From an uncultured bacterium (GTDB taxonomy: Bacteria > Armatimonadota > UBA5829), in assembly GCA_938074205.1 (NCBI GenBank), contig CALJES010000011.1:1-64000 (forward strand): 64,000 nucleotides of DNA, read 5' to 3'. Below the pieces are notes generated by a model. The model was given only the letters and a program-made list of their open reading frames with translations. It was not told the origin of the DNA and made no database searches. Below are positions 17,204-25,528 of this stretch, piece by piece. The position numbers and the translations under genes are program-made. The first letter of the stretch is position 1; every line of letters starts with the position of its first letter.

Positions 17204-17749
17204 TCATTGGTCCATAGTCGCGAGAAATCTCTGAGCCATTAGGATTCCGCAGATCGATTTAGCGTCTTTAATTTCGCCGGAGAGTATCTTCTCGACCGCC
17301 TCATTAAAGGGCACCTCGACGATCTCTATGAACTCGTCCTCATCAGAGCGCGATGAGGTCGGCACGAGATCCTCGGCCAGGAACGTATGCAGCATTTCGC
17401 TGGAATACCCAGGAGCAAGATACGAACGAAACATAGGCGTGATGCGGTTTGCATGGTAGCCAATTTCCTCTTCAAGTTCACGAATCACGCAATCCATAGG
17501 ATCTTCTCCTGGGTCAAGCGTACCTGCCGGTATTTCAAGCAGTGCTTCGCCTGCTGCCTGCCTAAACTGACGCACCATTATTACCCTATCAGAGTCTATG
17601 AGTGGGACTGCAGCTACAGCCCCTCTGTGAACTACAACCTCCCTCGTGCTCTCGCGTCCGTTAGGTAGACGGACTCGATCAACCCTCAGTTTCACCACTC
17701 TACCGCTGAACACTTCCTTGCTATCGATGGTTTCCTCTAGCAGCTCCAC
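17204..17749 (-). CDS. nudF: Nudix hydrolase, ADP-ribose pyrophosphatase
   Basis: The 181-residue protein carries a complete Nudix box, GTLDPGE followed seven residues later by RELEEEIGY (about residues 76-98), the metal and pyrophosphate site. The N-terminal part (EVVVHRGAVAAVPLI) and the PAGTLDPGE context are typical of the ADP-ribose pyrophosphatase group, which hydrolyses ADP-ribose to AMP and ribose 5-phosphate and clears reactive ADP-ribose. Length is normal for the family. It begins near the plus-strand channel gene, divergently, with about 140 bases between. No functional link to its neighbours is visible; the 180 bases toward the ATP-grasp gene contain no clear promoter or terminator apart from the hairpin at 17032-17078. 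Confidence 0.9.
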   Translation of the reverse strand: MELLEETIDSKEVFSGRVVKLRVDRVRLPNGRESTREVVVHRGAVAAVPLIDSDRVIMVRQFRQAAGEALLEIPAGTLDPGEDPMDCVIRELEEEIGYHANRITPMFRSYLAPGYSSEMLHTFLAEDLVPTSSRSDEDEFIEIVEVPFNEAVEKILSGEIKDAKSICGILMAQRFLATMDQ

Positions 17750-17888
17750 AACTTACCTCGCGCACTCACCGTTCAACCGCTGTCATTATGCTTCGGGCGA
17801 GTAGCGAGTGTCAAGACGAATAAGACAGCCGTGTGCAGTTACTCTCGAAGGATTGCTGTAAAAAGGCGTTTAAAGAAATACCATTGCA

Positions 17889-18914
17889 ATGAGGTCGCGA
17901 GAAAAATCCACCAATGGCACAGGGCGGCTCAGACTTGCTGTGCTTGCGGTAATAGCCCTCGTAGTTCTGGGAACATTCGGGTATCATCTGCTTGAAGGTT
18001 GGCCTCTTATTGACTGCGTCTACATGACCGTTATAACCCTCAGCACCGTAGGCTTCAGGGAGATTAGACCTCTGGACAACGCGGGAAAGCTATTTACAAT
18101 GTCCCTTGTAGCCTTCGGGGTGGGAATAGCTTTTTGGGCGGTTGCAAGCCTAATCGAAGCGGTTATAAGCGAGCAAGTTTGGCATGTGCTGCGGAGGAAG
18201 CGTATGCAGAAGCGAATCGATTCAATGAAAGACCACTACATAATTTGCGGGTTTGGCAGAATGGGACAGCAAATCGCAAAGGATTTCCGCCGCGAAGGCG
18301 TGCCCTTCGTTGTGATAGAGCAAAACCCCGAGCAACTTCCTAAGCTTGTCGAATGGGATATCCCCCATCTAGAGGGCAACGCAAGCGACGACAAGGTACT
18401 GGTCGCCGCAGGGATAGAAAGAGCGAAAGGCTTGATTACGGTACTGCCAACAGATGAGGATAACGTATTCATTACCCTAAGCGCGCGTGCACTCAACCCC
18501 AATCTATACATCGTAGCGCGATCGATACTTCTCGAAAACGAAAATAAACTTAGGATGGCAGGTGCAGACCGCGTAATGTCGCCGTATGTGATGGGCGGAC
18601 GCAGAATGGCAATAGCTGTACTCAGGCCCAACGTTCTCGACTTTCTGGAGTTGGCCACACACGGCGATCATCCAAGTATTATGATAGAGGAAATAGCAGT
18701 GGATCCCGGATCGTGCTTGGTCGGGAAGTCGCTGAGTGAATCCCGTCTGAAGCAGGAGGCCGGAGTGTCGGTGATAGCCATCAAGAGAAGCTCCGGGGAA
18801 CTATTGCCGAACCCTTCTGCAGATATCGTGATCTCGGCAGGTGATGTCTTAATAGTGCTGGGCTCCCCTGAGCAGCTGCCGCGAGCTGAGGCGCTGGTTT
18901 GCCCTGTGCAGTAA
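17889..18914 (+). CDS. Two-helix potassium channel with RCK (TrkA-N/TrkA-C) domains
   Basis: The 341-residue membrane protein has one pore module: helix 1 (about 15-37, LAVLAVIALVVLGTFGYHLL), a pore loop TLSTVGFREI (about 52-61) in place of the usual TVGYGD filter, and helix 2 (about 70-95). The cytosolic part has an RCK-N Rossmann domain (YIICGFGRMGQQIA) and an RCK-C domain (VDPGSCLVGKSLSES). This is the MthK/Kch-like layout, in which four subunits form a K+ channel gated by ligand binding to the RCK ring. TVGF filters are common in such bacterial channels, and the missing Asp may alter selectivity. ATG 17889 has only a weak upstream site (AAAGAAATACC). Confidence 0.88.
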   Translation: MRSREKSTNGTGRLRLAVLAVIALVVLGTFGYHLLEGWPLIDCVYMTVITLSTVGFREIRPLDNAGKLFTMSLVAFGVGIAFWAVASLIEAVISEQVWHVLRRKRMQKRIDSMKDHYIICGFGRMGQQIAKDFRREGVPFVVIEQNPEQLPKLVEWDIPHLEGNASDDKVLVAAGIERAKGLITVLPTDEDNVFITLSARALNPNLYIVARSILLENENKLRMAGADRVMSPYVMGGRRMAIAVLRPNVLDFLELATHGDHPSIMIEEIAVDPGSCLVGKSLSESRLKQEAGVSVIAIKRSSGELLPNPSADIVISAGDVLIVLGSPEQLPRAEALVCPVQ

Positions 18915-19049
18915 GCTGAGCCGCCGATTCTATCAAGATTAATCCGGCCTCCGGAGTGGATGCTGAATGAAGTTTGGCATGACTGATGGTCGATGGGTCT
19001 GACAGTTTTGAGCAAAGCTATAAGCGGTAAACAAGATAACGCTGGCGTA

Positions 19050-20144
19050 ATGGCATCTCGGCAAAACAAATCGGCTCCAAGGGTTTACCTACTTATGGGT
19101 AGCGATGAGTTCCAGAAACGCATGGCTCTGGACAAAATATTGCAACAACTTGTAGACCCAGATTTCCGCGACTTCGACTTGGAAGAACTCGACGGAGAAA
19201 CCGCAACTTCCGAGCGAATCATATCAGGACTCAGCACGCCGCCGCTTGGTGGAGGGCGAAGGGTTGTACTCGTCAGATTTGCAAACAAGATAGACCCTGA
19301 AGAACAACGTAAATTGGCACGCATGATCGATTCCATCCCGTCTACCGGCTGCCTAATACTGGTCAACCCAGCCGCAGAAAAGTCGGACGGCAAACCGAAG
19401 AAAGGTTCAGAGGTCATTGCAGATCTATCCAAAGCCGCCCGCAAGGTCGGCGAGGTTCACGAGTTTGGAACGGGCAGCTATCGAGACAAAACTGAGCGCG
19501 CACGCGAATTTGCAAAATCACAGATAGATGCCTCAGGGAAGCAAATTTCAGCTGATGCGCTTGCATTTCTCGTACAAAGGGTCGGGGATGACTTTGCAAT
19601 AATAGCTTCCGAAGTGCAAAAGCTTATCGACTGGACAGGAGACCGAGAACGAATCAATCGCGAAGACGTCGAGGCTGTCACAACCGAAACCCCCGAAGAA
19701 AAAATCTTCCGATTTCTCGATGCGATCGCGAGCCGAAATACTGCTTTGGCACTGCAGCTTCTGGACAACATGCTGGAAACGAGCGACGATATACAAGCTG
19801 ATGCCTCACGGACGCTCGCAATGATAGCACGGCAGTTCAGATTGATCTGGCAGGCGCGTATGCTTTTGGAGGCCGGGGTTAAGCGGTTGGAAAAGAGTGC
19901 TGTTCCGAAGCAGATTTTGGCTGCCTTGCCCTCGGAATCCAATCTCTTAGACGTTATCGAGCGTCAGCCCTGGCAGGCTGGAAAGCTTACAACACAGGCA
20001 AAGAGCTTTTCACAGACAAATCTCCGTAAATGCTTCGATGCCATCGCGAGAGCGGATGCAGCCATGAAAGGCATTGAAGGCAGTGTGGAAGATCCGCGGA
20101 CAGTTATGCGGCTCCTTGTGATAGAACTGGCCACGGGTTCTTAG
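19050..20144 (+). CDS. holA: DNA polymerase III delta subunit
   Basis: HolA opens the beta sliding clamp within the clamp loader. The protein fits the family in length (364 residues from ATG 19050, against about 340) and pattern: VYLLMGSDEFQKRMALDKI at the N-terminus, PPLGGGRRVVLVRFANKI, then DFAIIASEVQKLI and EKIFRFLDAIASRN, and a helical collar at the C-terminus. The frame is open to ATG 18993, but the extra 19 residues are not family-like; neither start has a good ribosome site. It sits between the K+ channel gene and the isochorismatase-like gene, in the same direction. Confidence 0.88.
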   Translation: MASRQNKSAPRVYLLMGSDEFQKRMALDKILQQLVDPDFRDFDLEELDGETATSERIISGLSTPPLGGGRRVVLVRFANKIDPEEQRKLARMIDSIPSTGCLILVNPAAEKSDGKPKKGSEVIADLSKAARKVGEVHEFGTGSYRDKTERAREFAKSQIDASGKQISADALAFLVQRVGDDFAIIASEVQKLIDWTGDRERINREDVEAVTTETPEEKIFRFLDAIASRNTALALQLLDNMLETSDDIQADASRTLAMIARQFRLIWQARMLLEAGVKRLEKSAVPKQILAALPSESNLLDVIERQPWQAGKLTTQAKSFSQTNLRKCFDAIARADAAMKGIEGSVEDPRTVMRLLVIELATGS

Positions 20145-20167
20145 CCCGACGCTGGAGAGGCATAGTT

Positions 20168-20992
20168 TTGAGCGAGTGTAACAAGATGCTGATTCGCGCC
20201 CACTATTATCAGCAGTTCGACGCAGATCCGACCCTAGATGTCCCCGCAGAAGCGTACGGCGGTTGGAAAACTGCAGATATCAGCATCGCCCCTGAGCGGA
20301 CAGCTGTCGTCATAATGCATGCGTGGGATTTCGGAGAACCGGATGAGTTCCCTGGTTGGAGACGGTGCGTCGAATACATACCTAGGGCGCAAGAAATATC
20401 TCGTAATGTGTTCCCATCACTGCTAGCTGCTGTTCGGAAGTCAAGTCTAAGGCTTTTTCACGTCGTTTCGCCGGGAGAATACTACAAATCTTATCCTGGT
20501 TACCAGCTCGCGCGAAGCCTTGCCGGGCCAGAACCCTCCTGCTGGGAGCGAATAGATCCGGATCCGACACTTGTTGAACTTCGCAAGTTCAAGTCTGAAC
20601 ACGTGTTCGTCGGAAAACACAACGAGGAAGATGTTCGTCGCGGTTTCGAACGATTGAATTTCGCCCCCGAAGCAAAACCCCTGGGCGACGAACCCATTGC
20701 CGAAACTGGGCATCAGCTATTTGCAGTCTGCAAGCACTTCGGGGTAAATCACCTGATATACACAGGATTCGCTATAAACTGGTGTCTGCTGTTGTCGCCT
20801 GGCGGGATGCACGATATGAGCAGCCGAGGACTTATGTGCTCCGTTATTAGAGAGGCAGTGACCGCCGTTGAAAACAAGGAAACTGCCCGCCAGGAACTCT
20901 GCAAGCAAATTGCCCTCTGGCGAGTGGCGATTGCTTTCGGATTCGTCTTCGACCTTGCGGATTTTCTTGCGGCGCTTCGATCCCAAACGTAG
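20168..20992 (+). CDS. Isochorismatase-fold cysteine hydrolase
   Basis: The 274-residue cytosolic protein has the cysteine-hydrolase fold. The nucleophile Cys lies in YTGFAINWCLLLSPGG (about residue 205), and the N-terminal catalytic Asp is probably in VIMHAWDFGEP (about 60). The lysine that usually completes the triad may be among the KSEH residues near 145. Family members hydrolyse isochorismate, nicotinamide, carbamates or ureas; this one has an unusual long N-terminus and internal insertion (residues about 75-140), so the substrate is unknown. The TTG start at 20168 follows GGAGAGG. It begins 23 bases after holA and probably shares its transcript. Confidence 0.78.
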   Translation: MSECNKMLIRAHYYQQFDADPTLDVPAEAYGGWKTADISIAPERTAVVIMHAWDFGEPDEFPGWRRCVEYIPRAQEISRNVFPSLLAAVRKSSLRLFHVVSPGEYYKSYPGYQLARSLAGPEPSCWERIDPDPTLVELRKFKSEHVFVGKHNEEDVRRGFERLNFAPEAKPLGDEPIAETGHQLFAVCKHFGVNHLIYTGFAINWCLLLSPGGMHDMSSRGLMCSVIREAVTAVENKETARQELCKQIALWRVAIAFGFVFDLADFLAALRSQT

Positions 20993-21028
20993 TCTTGATC
21001 GATACCTGATCTTGGTTCAACCAGCTCC

Positions 21029-21057
21029 TTGACAATGGCACAATACGGTGGTATGTT
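21029..21057 (+). promoter_or_regulatory. Sigma-70 promoter of propeller gene
   Basis: TTGACA (21029-21034), a 17-bp spacer and TATGTT (21052-21057) lie 40 bases before the ATG at 21098. Confidence 0.65.
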
Positions 21058-21097
21058 CCATTATACCAAAGACAGCTGAGGGACAGGGAGAGAACCG

Positions 21098-22549
21098 ATG
21101 GGTGTGCGACGCATTGTTTTCGGCTTCTTGCTTTTGGTAGCGGTTTCGAGCGTGTCACCGACAGCAACCGCAGGCCTCCTTCCCAATCCGATACTCCGTG
21201 CAAGCATCAATCTTCGCCCTTACGGATGTATTGCGCCGCACGATGTGGAGTATTGGAAGGGTCATGTGTACTTGAGTGGCCACGCGGCCAGTGGAGAGGG
21301 CCCCACCGTCTGGGATATCGACGTGACAGTTCCAACAGCTCCGGTATTCGTGCGAAGTGTCGGATCCGGATACAAAGCGTACGGATTGAAAATCGTTCAA
21401 GACAAAGCCTATGTAGCAAACTGGTACACCCTGCTGAGGATTCACGACATCTATGCAGGCGCTCTCACGCAGCTCGGTGAGTATTTCAGGTCAGGACAGT
21501 TCGGCTGGGCGGTGGACTACGCCAGGGGAAGGGTGTGGGTAACCCAAGGCAGCGAGGTCGGAGCCTCTACCGAATGTATAGATGTGACCAATCCCTCGCA
21601 TCCTGTGCTAGTAAGCTCGCTTCCTGCGGTACTGAGCTCGATAGGCGGCGGCACAATAAAAGGAAGCTACTATTACTATGGCGACAACCACTATTCGATG
21701 AGCATCCCAAAATACTACTTCGCGATCGCCAACTACTCCGATGAAGCAAATCCCTACGTTATGACCCTTGTCGAAAGGCCCTACGCTGTCGGCGGCGTAT
21801 TAGTAAGGGATGACTACGCCTATGTGTTTTCAAACGGCATCGAAGTATTTGACATAAGCGACCCGACTGCGCCTAAGCTACTCGGCTATTGGTATTCGGA
21901 TACAGGGGCGAGCCCGGGCTGTCTGTACGGCGATTACGCAATCTACGCGACCAGCGGCAACGGGGTACTGGTCGTGAATATCGCAGACCCAAGCCACCCT
22001 TGGGCAGCGGCTCAACCAAACTATTCCGGCTACGAGCTGGCCGTGACCGCCGCAGGAAAGTATCTCTATATCGGCAACCTATACGGCGATTGGGAAGGCG
22101 TGCTAAACATCGTGGAGATGTTCGACTCCGACCCTGATAACGCCGGTCCCGGAATCTGGACGGACTTCTCGCTGAAAGAAGCTCCGTGGAACACCCAGTA
22201 CGAAGCAGATGCTATGCCGCGCTTCTCATATCCCCAGTGGAAGTTGTTCGAAGGCATAGAAACGATAGCAAGCGTCTCGGACGGCATCCTCCACATCGAC
22301 GACAATCTTACCACTGCCAAAGTCAAGTGGACGCGGAACTGGGACGCAACCAATACTCACGGCACCACTGTGGTAATTAGAGCTCGGTGCGCGTCTTATG
22401 AGATAGGCTCCGGATCGATTACCACCATGGGGAACATCTACATTGAGGACGGCAAGTATCAAGAAGCATTCGCCATACTCTCCGACAAGCTGCGCGCCAA
22501 TTGGGCAAATATCGAAGTCCCCATTGACGGCACACAGTGGCACACCTAA
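21098..22549 (+). CDS. Secreted LVIVD-type beta-propeller protein, probably C-terminally truncated
   Basis: The 483-residue product begins with a signal peptide (FGFLLLVAVSSVSPTATAG). Residues about 45-345 carry repeated blades with patterns such as DVTNPSHPVLVSS, DISDPTAPKLLGY and NIADPSHPWAA, as in LVIVD-repeat propellers, surface proteins of mostly unknown binding role. A C-terminal beta-sandwich, LamG-like, starts near 360. It stops abruptly at IDGTQWHT, where related sandwiches normally go on for dozens of residues. The stop lies 10 bases before the start of a transporter that lacks its own N-terminus, so the two may have been joined by a deletion or by misassembly. A good promoter lies at 21029-21057. 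Confidence 0.8.
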   Translation: MGVRRIVFGFLLLVAVSSVSPTATAGLLPNPILRASINLRPYGCIAPHDVEYWKGHVYLSGHAASGEGPTVWDIDVTVPTAPVFVRSVGSGYKAYGLKIVQDKAYVANWYTLLRIHDIYAGALTQLGEYFRSGQFGWAVDYARGRVWVTQGSEVGASTECIDVTNPSHPVLVSSLPAVLSSIGGGTIKGSYYYYGDNHYSMSIPKYYFAIANYSDEANPYVMTLVERPYAVGGVLVRDDYAYVFSNGIEVFDISDPTAPKLLGYWYSDTGASPGCLYGDYAIYATSGNGVLVVNIADPSHPWAAAQPNYSGYELAVTAAGKYLYIGNLYGDWEGVLNIVEMFDSDPDNAGPGIWTDFSLKEAPWNTQYEADAMPRFSYPQWKLFEGIETIASVSDGILHIDDNLTTAKVKWTRNWDATNTHGTTVVIRARCASYEIGSGSITTMGNIYIEDGKYQEAFAILSDKLRANWANIEVPIDGTQWHT

Positions 22550-22559
22550 CGAAATCGGT

Positions 22560-23567
22560 ATGGTAGAGTCGATCCGCGAGACTCCTGGATTCTTATGTGT
22601 GTTAGTAGCAGCTTTGTGCATGCGGTTTGCAGAGCCAGTTGTAGCCTCGCTGGCCTTTGCACTGATGTTCATCGGAAACGCAGCCTACGCCTGGATAACG
22701 ACAGTGACAGGACTGATGTTCTGGTCTTTTGTTTGGAGCGTGGGAATACACACTTGGATGCCCCTGCAGTCATCTATGACAATGAGCCTTGCGAAAGAGG
22801 GGGAAAAGGGCAAACGGTTGGGGCAGACCGCGTGCGTCGGCAGCTTGGGCGCGGTATGCGGGATGCTCACGGTTCTTGTTTTTGGACACGCGATGAGCTA
22901 CGGAAGCTGGTTCTTGTATGGAAGCAGCGCTATGGCGGTTGCAGCAGTAACAATGCTTTTCGTGCGCAGGGACATCGGACACCCGGATAAACCACGCTTC
23001 GTCTGGAAGAGTCGCTATCGACTTTATTATGCGCTGACATTTCTTGAGGGCTGCCGCAAACAAGTTTTCTTCACTTTCGCGCTTTACGCGCTGACGAAGG
23101 TCTATCACACACAACTTCGCACGATTGCGCTGCTGATGGTGGTCAACAGCATTGTCAACATATTCGGCGCTCCGAGGGTCGGCAGGCTCATAGACCGCAT
23201 AGGCGAGCGCAAGATCCTGGTCACGAGTTATTTGGCTCTGATATTCGTGTTTTTGGGTTATGCCGCGATCAAGAATGCGCACGCGCTTTATGTGCTGTAT
23301 TGCCTTGACAACCTGTTTTATCTATCCACAACCTGCCTCACGACATACTTGCAAAAGATTGCGGAGCCTGAGGACGTAATGCCCAGCTTGTCCCTGGGAG
23401 TGACACTTAATCACACAGCCGCGGTACTTGTGCCTCTTGTAGGTGGGTTTTTGTGGGCGTCGCTGGGTTATCCGATAACATTCCTCGGCGGAGCTTTCGT
23501 GGTAGCCATTTCTCTTGTCCTTGCCACCAGGGTTCCAACTTGTAAGGCTGTAATGGAAAAGGTATGA
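22560..23567 (+). CDS. MFS transporter, N-terminally truncated
   Basis: This is the major facilitator fold. The C-terminal half is complete, with about six helices and a loop motif RLIDRIGERKILVTS like MFS motif A. The N-terminal half shows only four or five helices, and the expected first helices and first motif A are missing. The frame runs upstream to 22443 inside the propeller gene, but those residues are not MFS-like. ATG 22560 has no ribosome binding site, so the true gene probably started elsewhere. With 335 residues it is about 60-70 short. As it stands it is probably inactive; substrate unknown. Its stop overlaps the next ATG (ATGA). Confidence 0.65.
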   Translation: MVESIRETPGFLCVLVAALCMRFAEPVVASLAFALMFIGNAAYAWITTVTGLMFWSFVWSVGIHTWMPLQSSMTMSLAKEGEKGKRLGQTACVGSLGAVCGMLTVLVFGHAMSYGSWFLYGSSAMAVAAVTMLFVRRDIGHPDKPRFVWKSRYRLYYALTFLEGCRKQVFFTFALYALTKVYHTQLRTIALLMVVNSIVNIFGAPRVGRLIDRIGERKILVTSYLALIFVFLGYAAIKNAHALYVLYCLDNLFYLSTTCLTTYLQKIAEPEDVMPSLSLGVTLNHTAAVLVPLVGGFLWASLGYPITFLGGAFVVAISLVLATRVPTCKAVMEKV

Positions 23568-24889
23568 AATCGGCAGACGTAATCGTAGTCGGTGGCGGAC
23601 CTGCTGGCATGATGGCGGCAGGCAGAGCAGCTGGATTGGGAGCTTCCGTGATCCTTCTGGAGCGCAATTCTCGCGTAGGGGTCAAACTCCGCATAAGCGG
23701 TAAAGGCAGGGGGAACATCACTAACACAGCAGACATTCATGAGTTCGTCCAATCGTTCCATCCGAATGGCAAGTTTCTATACAGCGCGTTCTCCCGATTT
23801 TTCCGAGACGAACTCCTCGATCTACTCAACCGACTGGGCATTGAAACAAAAGTAGAGCGTGGCGGCAGAGTTTTTCCTGTCACGGACAGAGCCGCGGACG
23901 TCGCTGATGCACTCCACCGCTGGATAGAAAGCCTCGGTGTCGCTGTCAGAACCGGCACAAGAGCCAAATCGGTTGCAGTTGAGGAAGGCAGGGTTGTAGG
24001 AGTCGAGCTGTATGCCGGTAGGATAAAATGCCGCGCCGTCATAATAGCTACGGGCGGTGCTTCGTATCCGAAGACCGGCTCAACTGGCGATGGATACGAA
24101 ATAGCGCGAGCCGTTGGGCACACTATAGTTCCTATTAGGTCCGCCTTGGCAGGCCTCGTGTGCGCCGAAGATTGGACTAAAGATCTTCAGGGGCTTTCGC
24201 TCAGAAACGTGACTGCCAAACTCGTATTTGAGCATTCTGGCTCCGAGGCTTCAGTCAAAAACAAACCTCGCGCTGTATGCGAAGAGTTCGGTGAGATGCT
24301 GTTTACCCACTTCGGTATCTCCGGTCCGATTATTCTAACCTTGAGTCGACAAGCCGGGGAACTGATGAACAAAGGCTACGTCTGGATCAGCATCGACCTA
24401 AAGCCAGCCCTTGATCACGAAAAGCTTCACGCGCGCCTGATCCGCGATTTCAAACAGACGAAGCACCTGAGAAACTACATCCCCCAGCTTCTGCCAAAAC
24501 GCCTCGGAGAAGTTATTATTGAGCTTTCGGGTATTCCTCCTGATAAACCCGTTAACACTATCACAGCACAAGAGCGCGCACAGCTGGTGAACTTGCTCAA
24601 AGACCTACGTCTCAGAGTCCTGCGACTTGCCCCGATCGAGGAAGCGATAGTTACTGCAGGCGGCGTCTCAACAAAGGAAATAGACCCGAAGACGATGATG
24701 TCCAAAATCGTAAAGGGGCTCTTTTTTGCAGGTGAGGTGATCGACATAGACGCCTGTACTGGTGGGTTCAATATGCAAGCCGCTTTTTCGACCGGCTGGG
24801 TTGCCGGCGAGTCCTCAGCGCTGTATGTAAAAGATATTTGCAACAAACAGTTATTAAGTAGTAACGTACTCTCGCCAAATCCCACTTAA
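23564..24889 (+). CDS. HI0933/YhiN-family flavoprotein
   Basis: The 441-residue protein belongs to the HI0933-type NAD(P)/FAD-dependent oxidoreductases. The N-terminal FAD motif VVGGGPAGMMAAGRAA is followed by LLERNSRVGVKLRISGKGRGNITNT, a hallmark of the family, and the C-terminal FAD contact lies in GGVSTKEIDPKTM and GLFFAGEVIDIDACTGGFN. The physiological reaction of this widespread family is not well defined; some members act on tRNA or cell-wall-related steps, so I give no substrate. The start overlaps the MFS stop, so they are translated together. The length is normal, showing the lesion upstream did not affect it. Confidence 0.88.
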   Translation: MKSADVIVVGGGPAGMMAAGRAAGLGASVILLERNSRVGVKLRISGKGRGNITNTADIHEFVQSFHPNGKFLYSAFSRFFRDELLDLLNRLGIETKVERGGRVFPVTDRAADVADALHRWIESLGVAVRTGTRAKSVAVEEGRVVGVELYAGRIKCRAVIIATGGASYPKTGSTGDGYEIARAVGHTIVPIRSALAGLVCAEDWTKDLQGLSLRNVTAKLVFEHSGSEASVKNKPRAVCEEFGEMLFTHFGISGPIILTLSRQAGELMNKGYVWISIDLKPALDHEKLHARLIRDFKQTKHLRNYIPQLLPKRLGEVIIELSGIPPDKPVNTITAQERAQLVNLLKDLRLRVLRLAPIEEAIVTAGGVSTKEIDPKTMMSKIVKGLFFAGEVIDIDACTGGFNMQAAFSTGWVAGESSALYVKDICNKQLLSSNVLSPNPT

Positions 24890-24913
24890 AGACGAGAGGT
24901 GAAAGAACAGGGA

Positions 24914-25471
24914 ATGGGAACTTTCTTGATTGTTCTGGTGGGGATCGCAGCAGCGATCGTTATCTGGGTCATAGCCACGTACAACCGTTTAGTCGCGCTT
25001 AGGAACCAAATCGACGGCGCTTGGGCTCAGATAGATGTTCAGCTCAGACGGCGCTACGACCTGATACCAAACCTAGTCGAGACGGTGAAGGGCTACGCAT
25101 CCCATGAAAAGGAGGTATTCGAGAAAGTTACGGCCGCTCGCAGCGCGATGATGCGGGCGAAGGGCATAGAGGAGCAAGCACAGGCGCAGAATATGATCAC
25201 GCAGGCACTAAAGACATTGTTTGCCGTGGCTGAAGCCTACCCAGAATTGAAAGCCAACGAGAACTTCTTGGCTCTTCAGGGGGAACTATCGAACACGGAA
25301 AATCAGATTGCGCAGTCGCGTGAGCTCTATAACGAGCTGGTGGCACGCTACAACGCACTGATCCAGAGTTTCCCCGCAAACGCTGTGGCGTCGGGCTTCG
25401 GTTTCGGCAAGCGCGAATACTTTCCGGTGGATGAAGCAGCTCGAGAAGCGCCGAAAGTCAGCTTTGCATAG
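24914..25471 (+). CDS. lemA: LemA family membrane-anchored protein
   Basis: LemA proteins have one N-terminal membrane helix and a coiled, helical outer or cytoplasmic domain of unknown function. Here the helix is at about residues 3-22, followed by the highly conserved YNRLVALRNQIDGAWAQIDV and RRRYDLIPNLVETVKGYA. The 185-residue length is typical. ATG 24914 gives the standard N-terminus (MGTFLIVL); GTG 24899 would add five residues, and neither start has an ideal site. It follows the flavoprotein by about 25 bases. The usual partner genes (TPM-domain or M48 protease) are not present. Confidence 0.92.
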   Translation: MGTFLIVLVGIAAAIVIWVIATYNRLVALRNQIDGAWAQIDVQLRRRYDLIPNLVETVKGYASHEKEVFEKVTAARSAMMRAKGIEEQAQAQNMITQALKTLFAVAEAYPELKANENFLALQGELSNTENQIAQSRELYNELVARYNALIQSFPANAVASGFGFGKREYFPVDEAAREAPKVSFA

Positions 25472-25528
25472 ACTGCCAGCGGCGGGTTGTTTGGGACCTC
25501 AAGAATTTGATTCGACTCTAATAAAACC

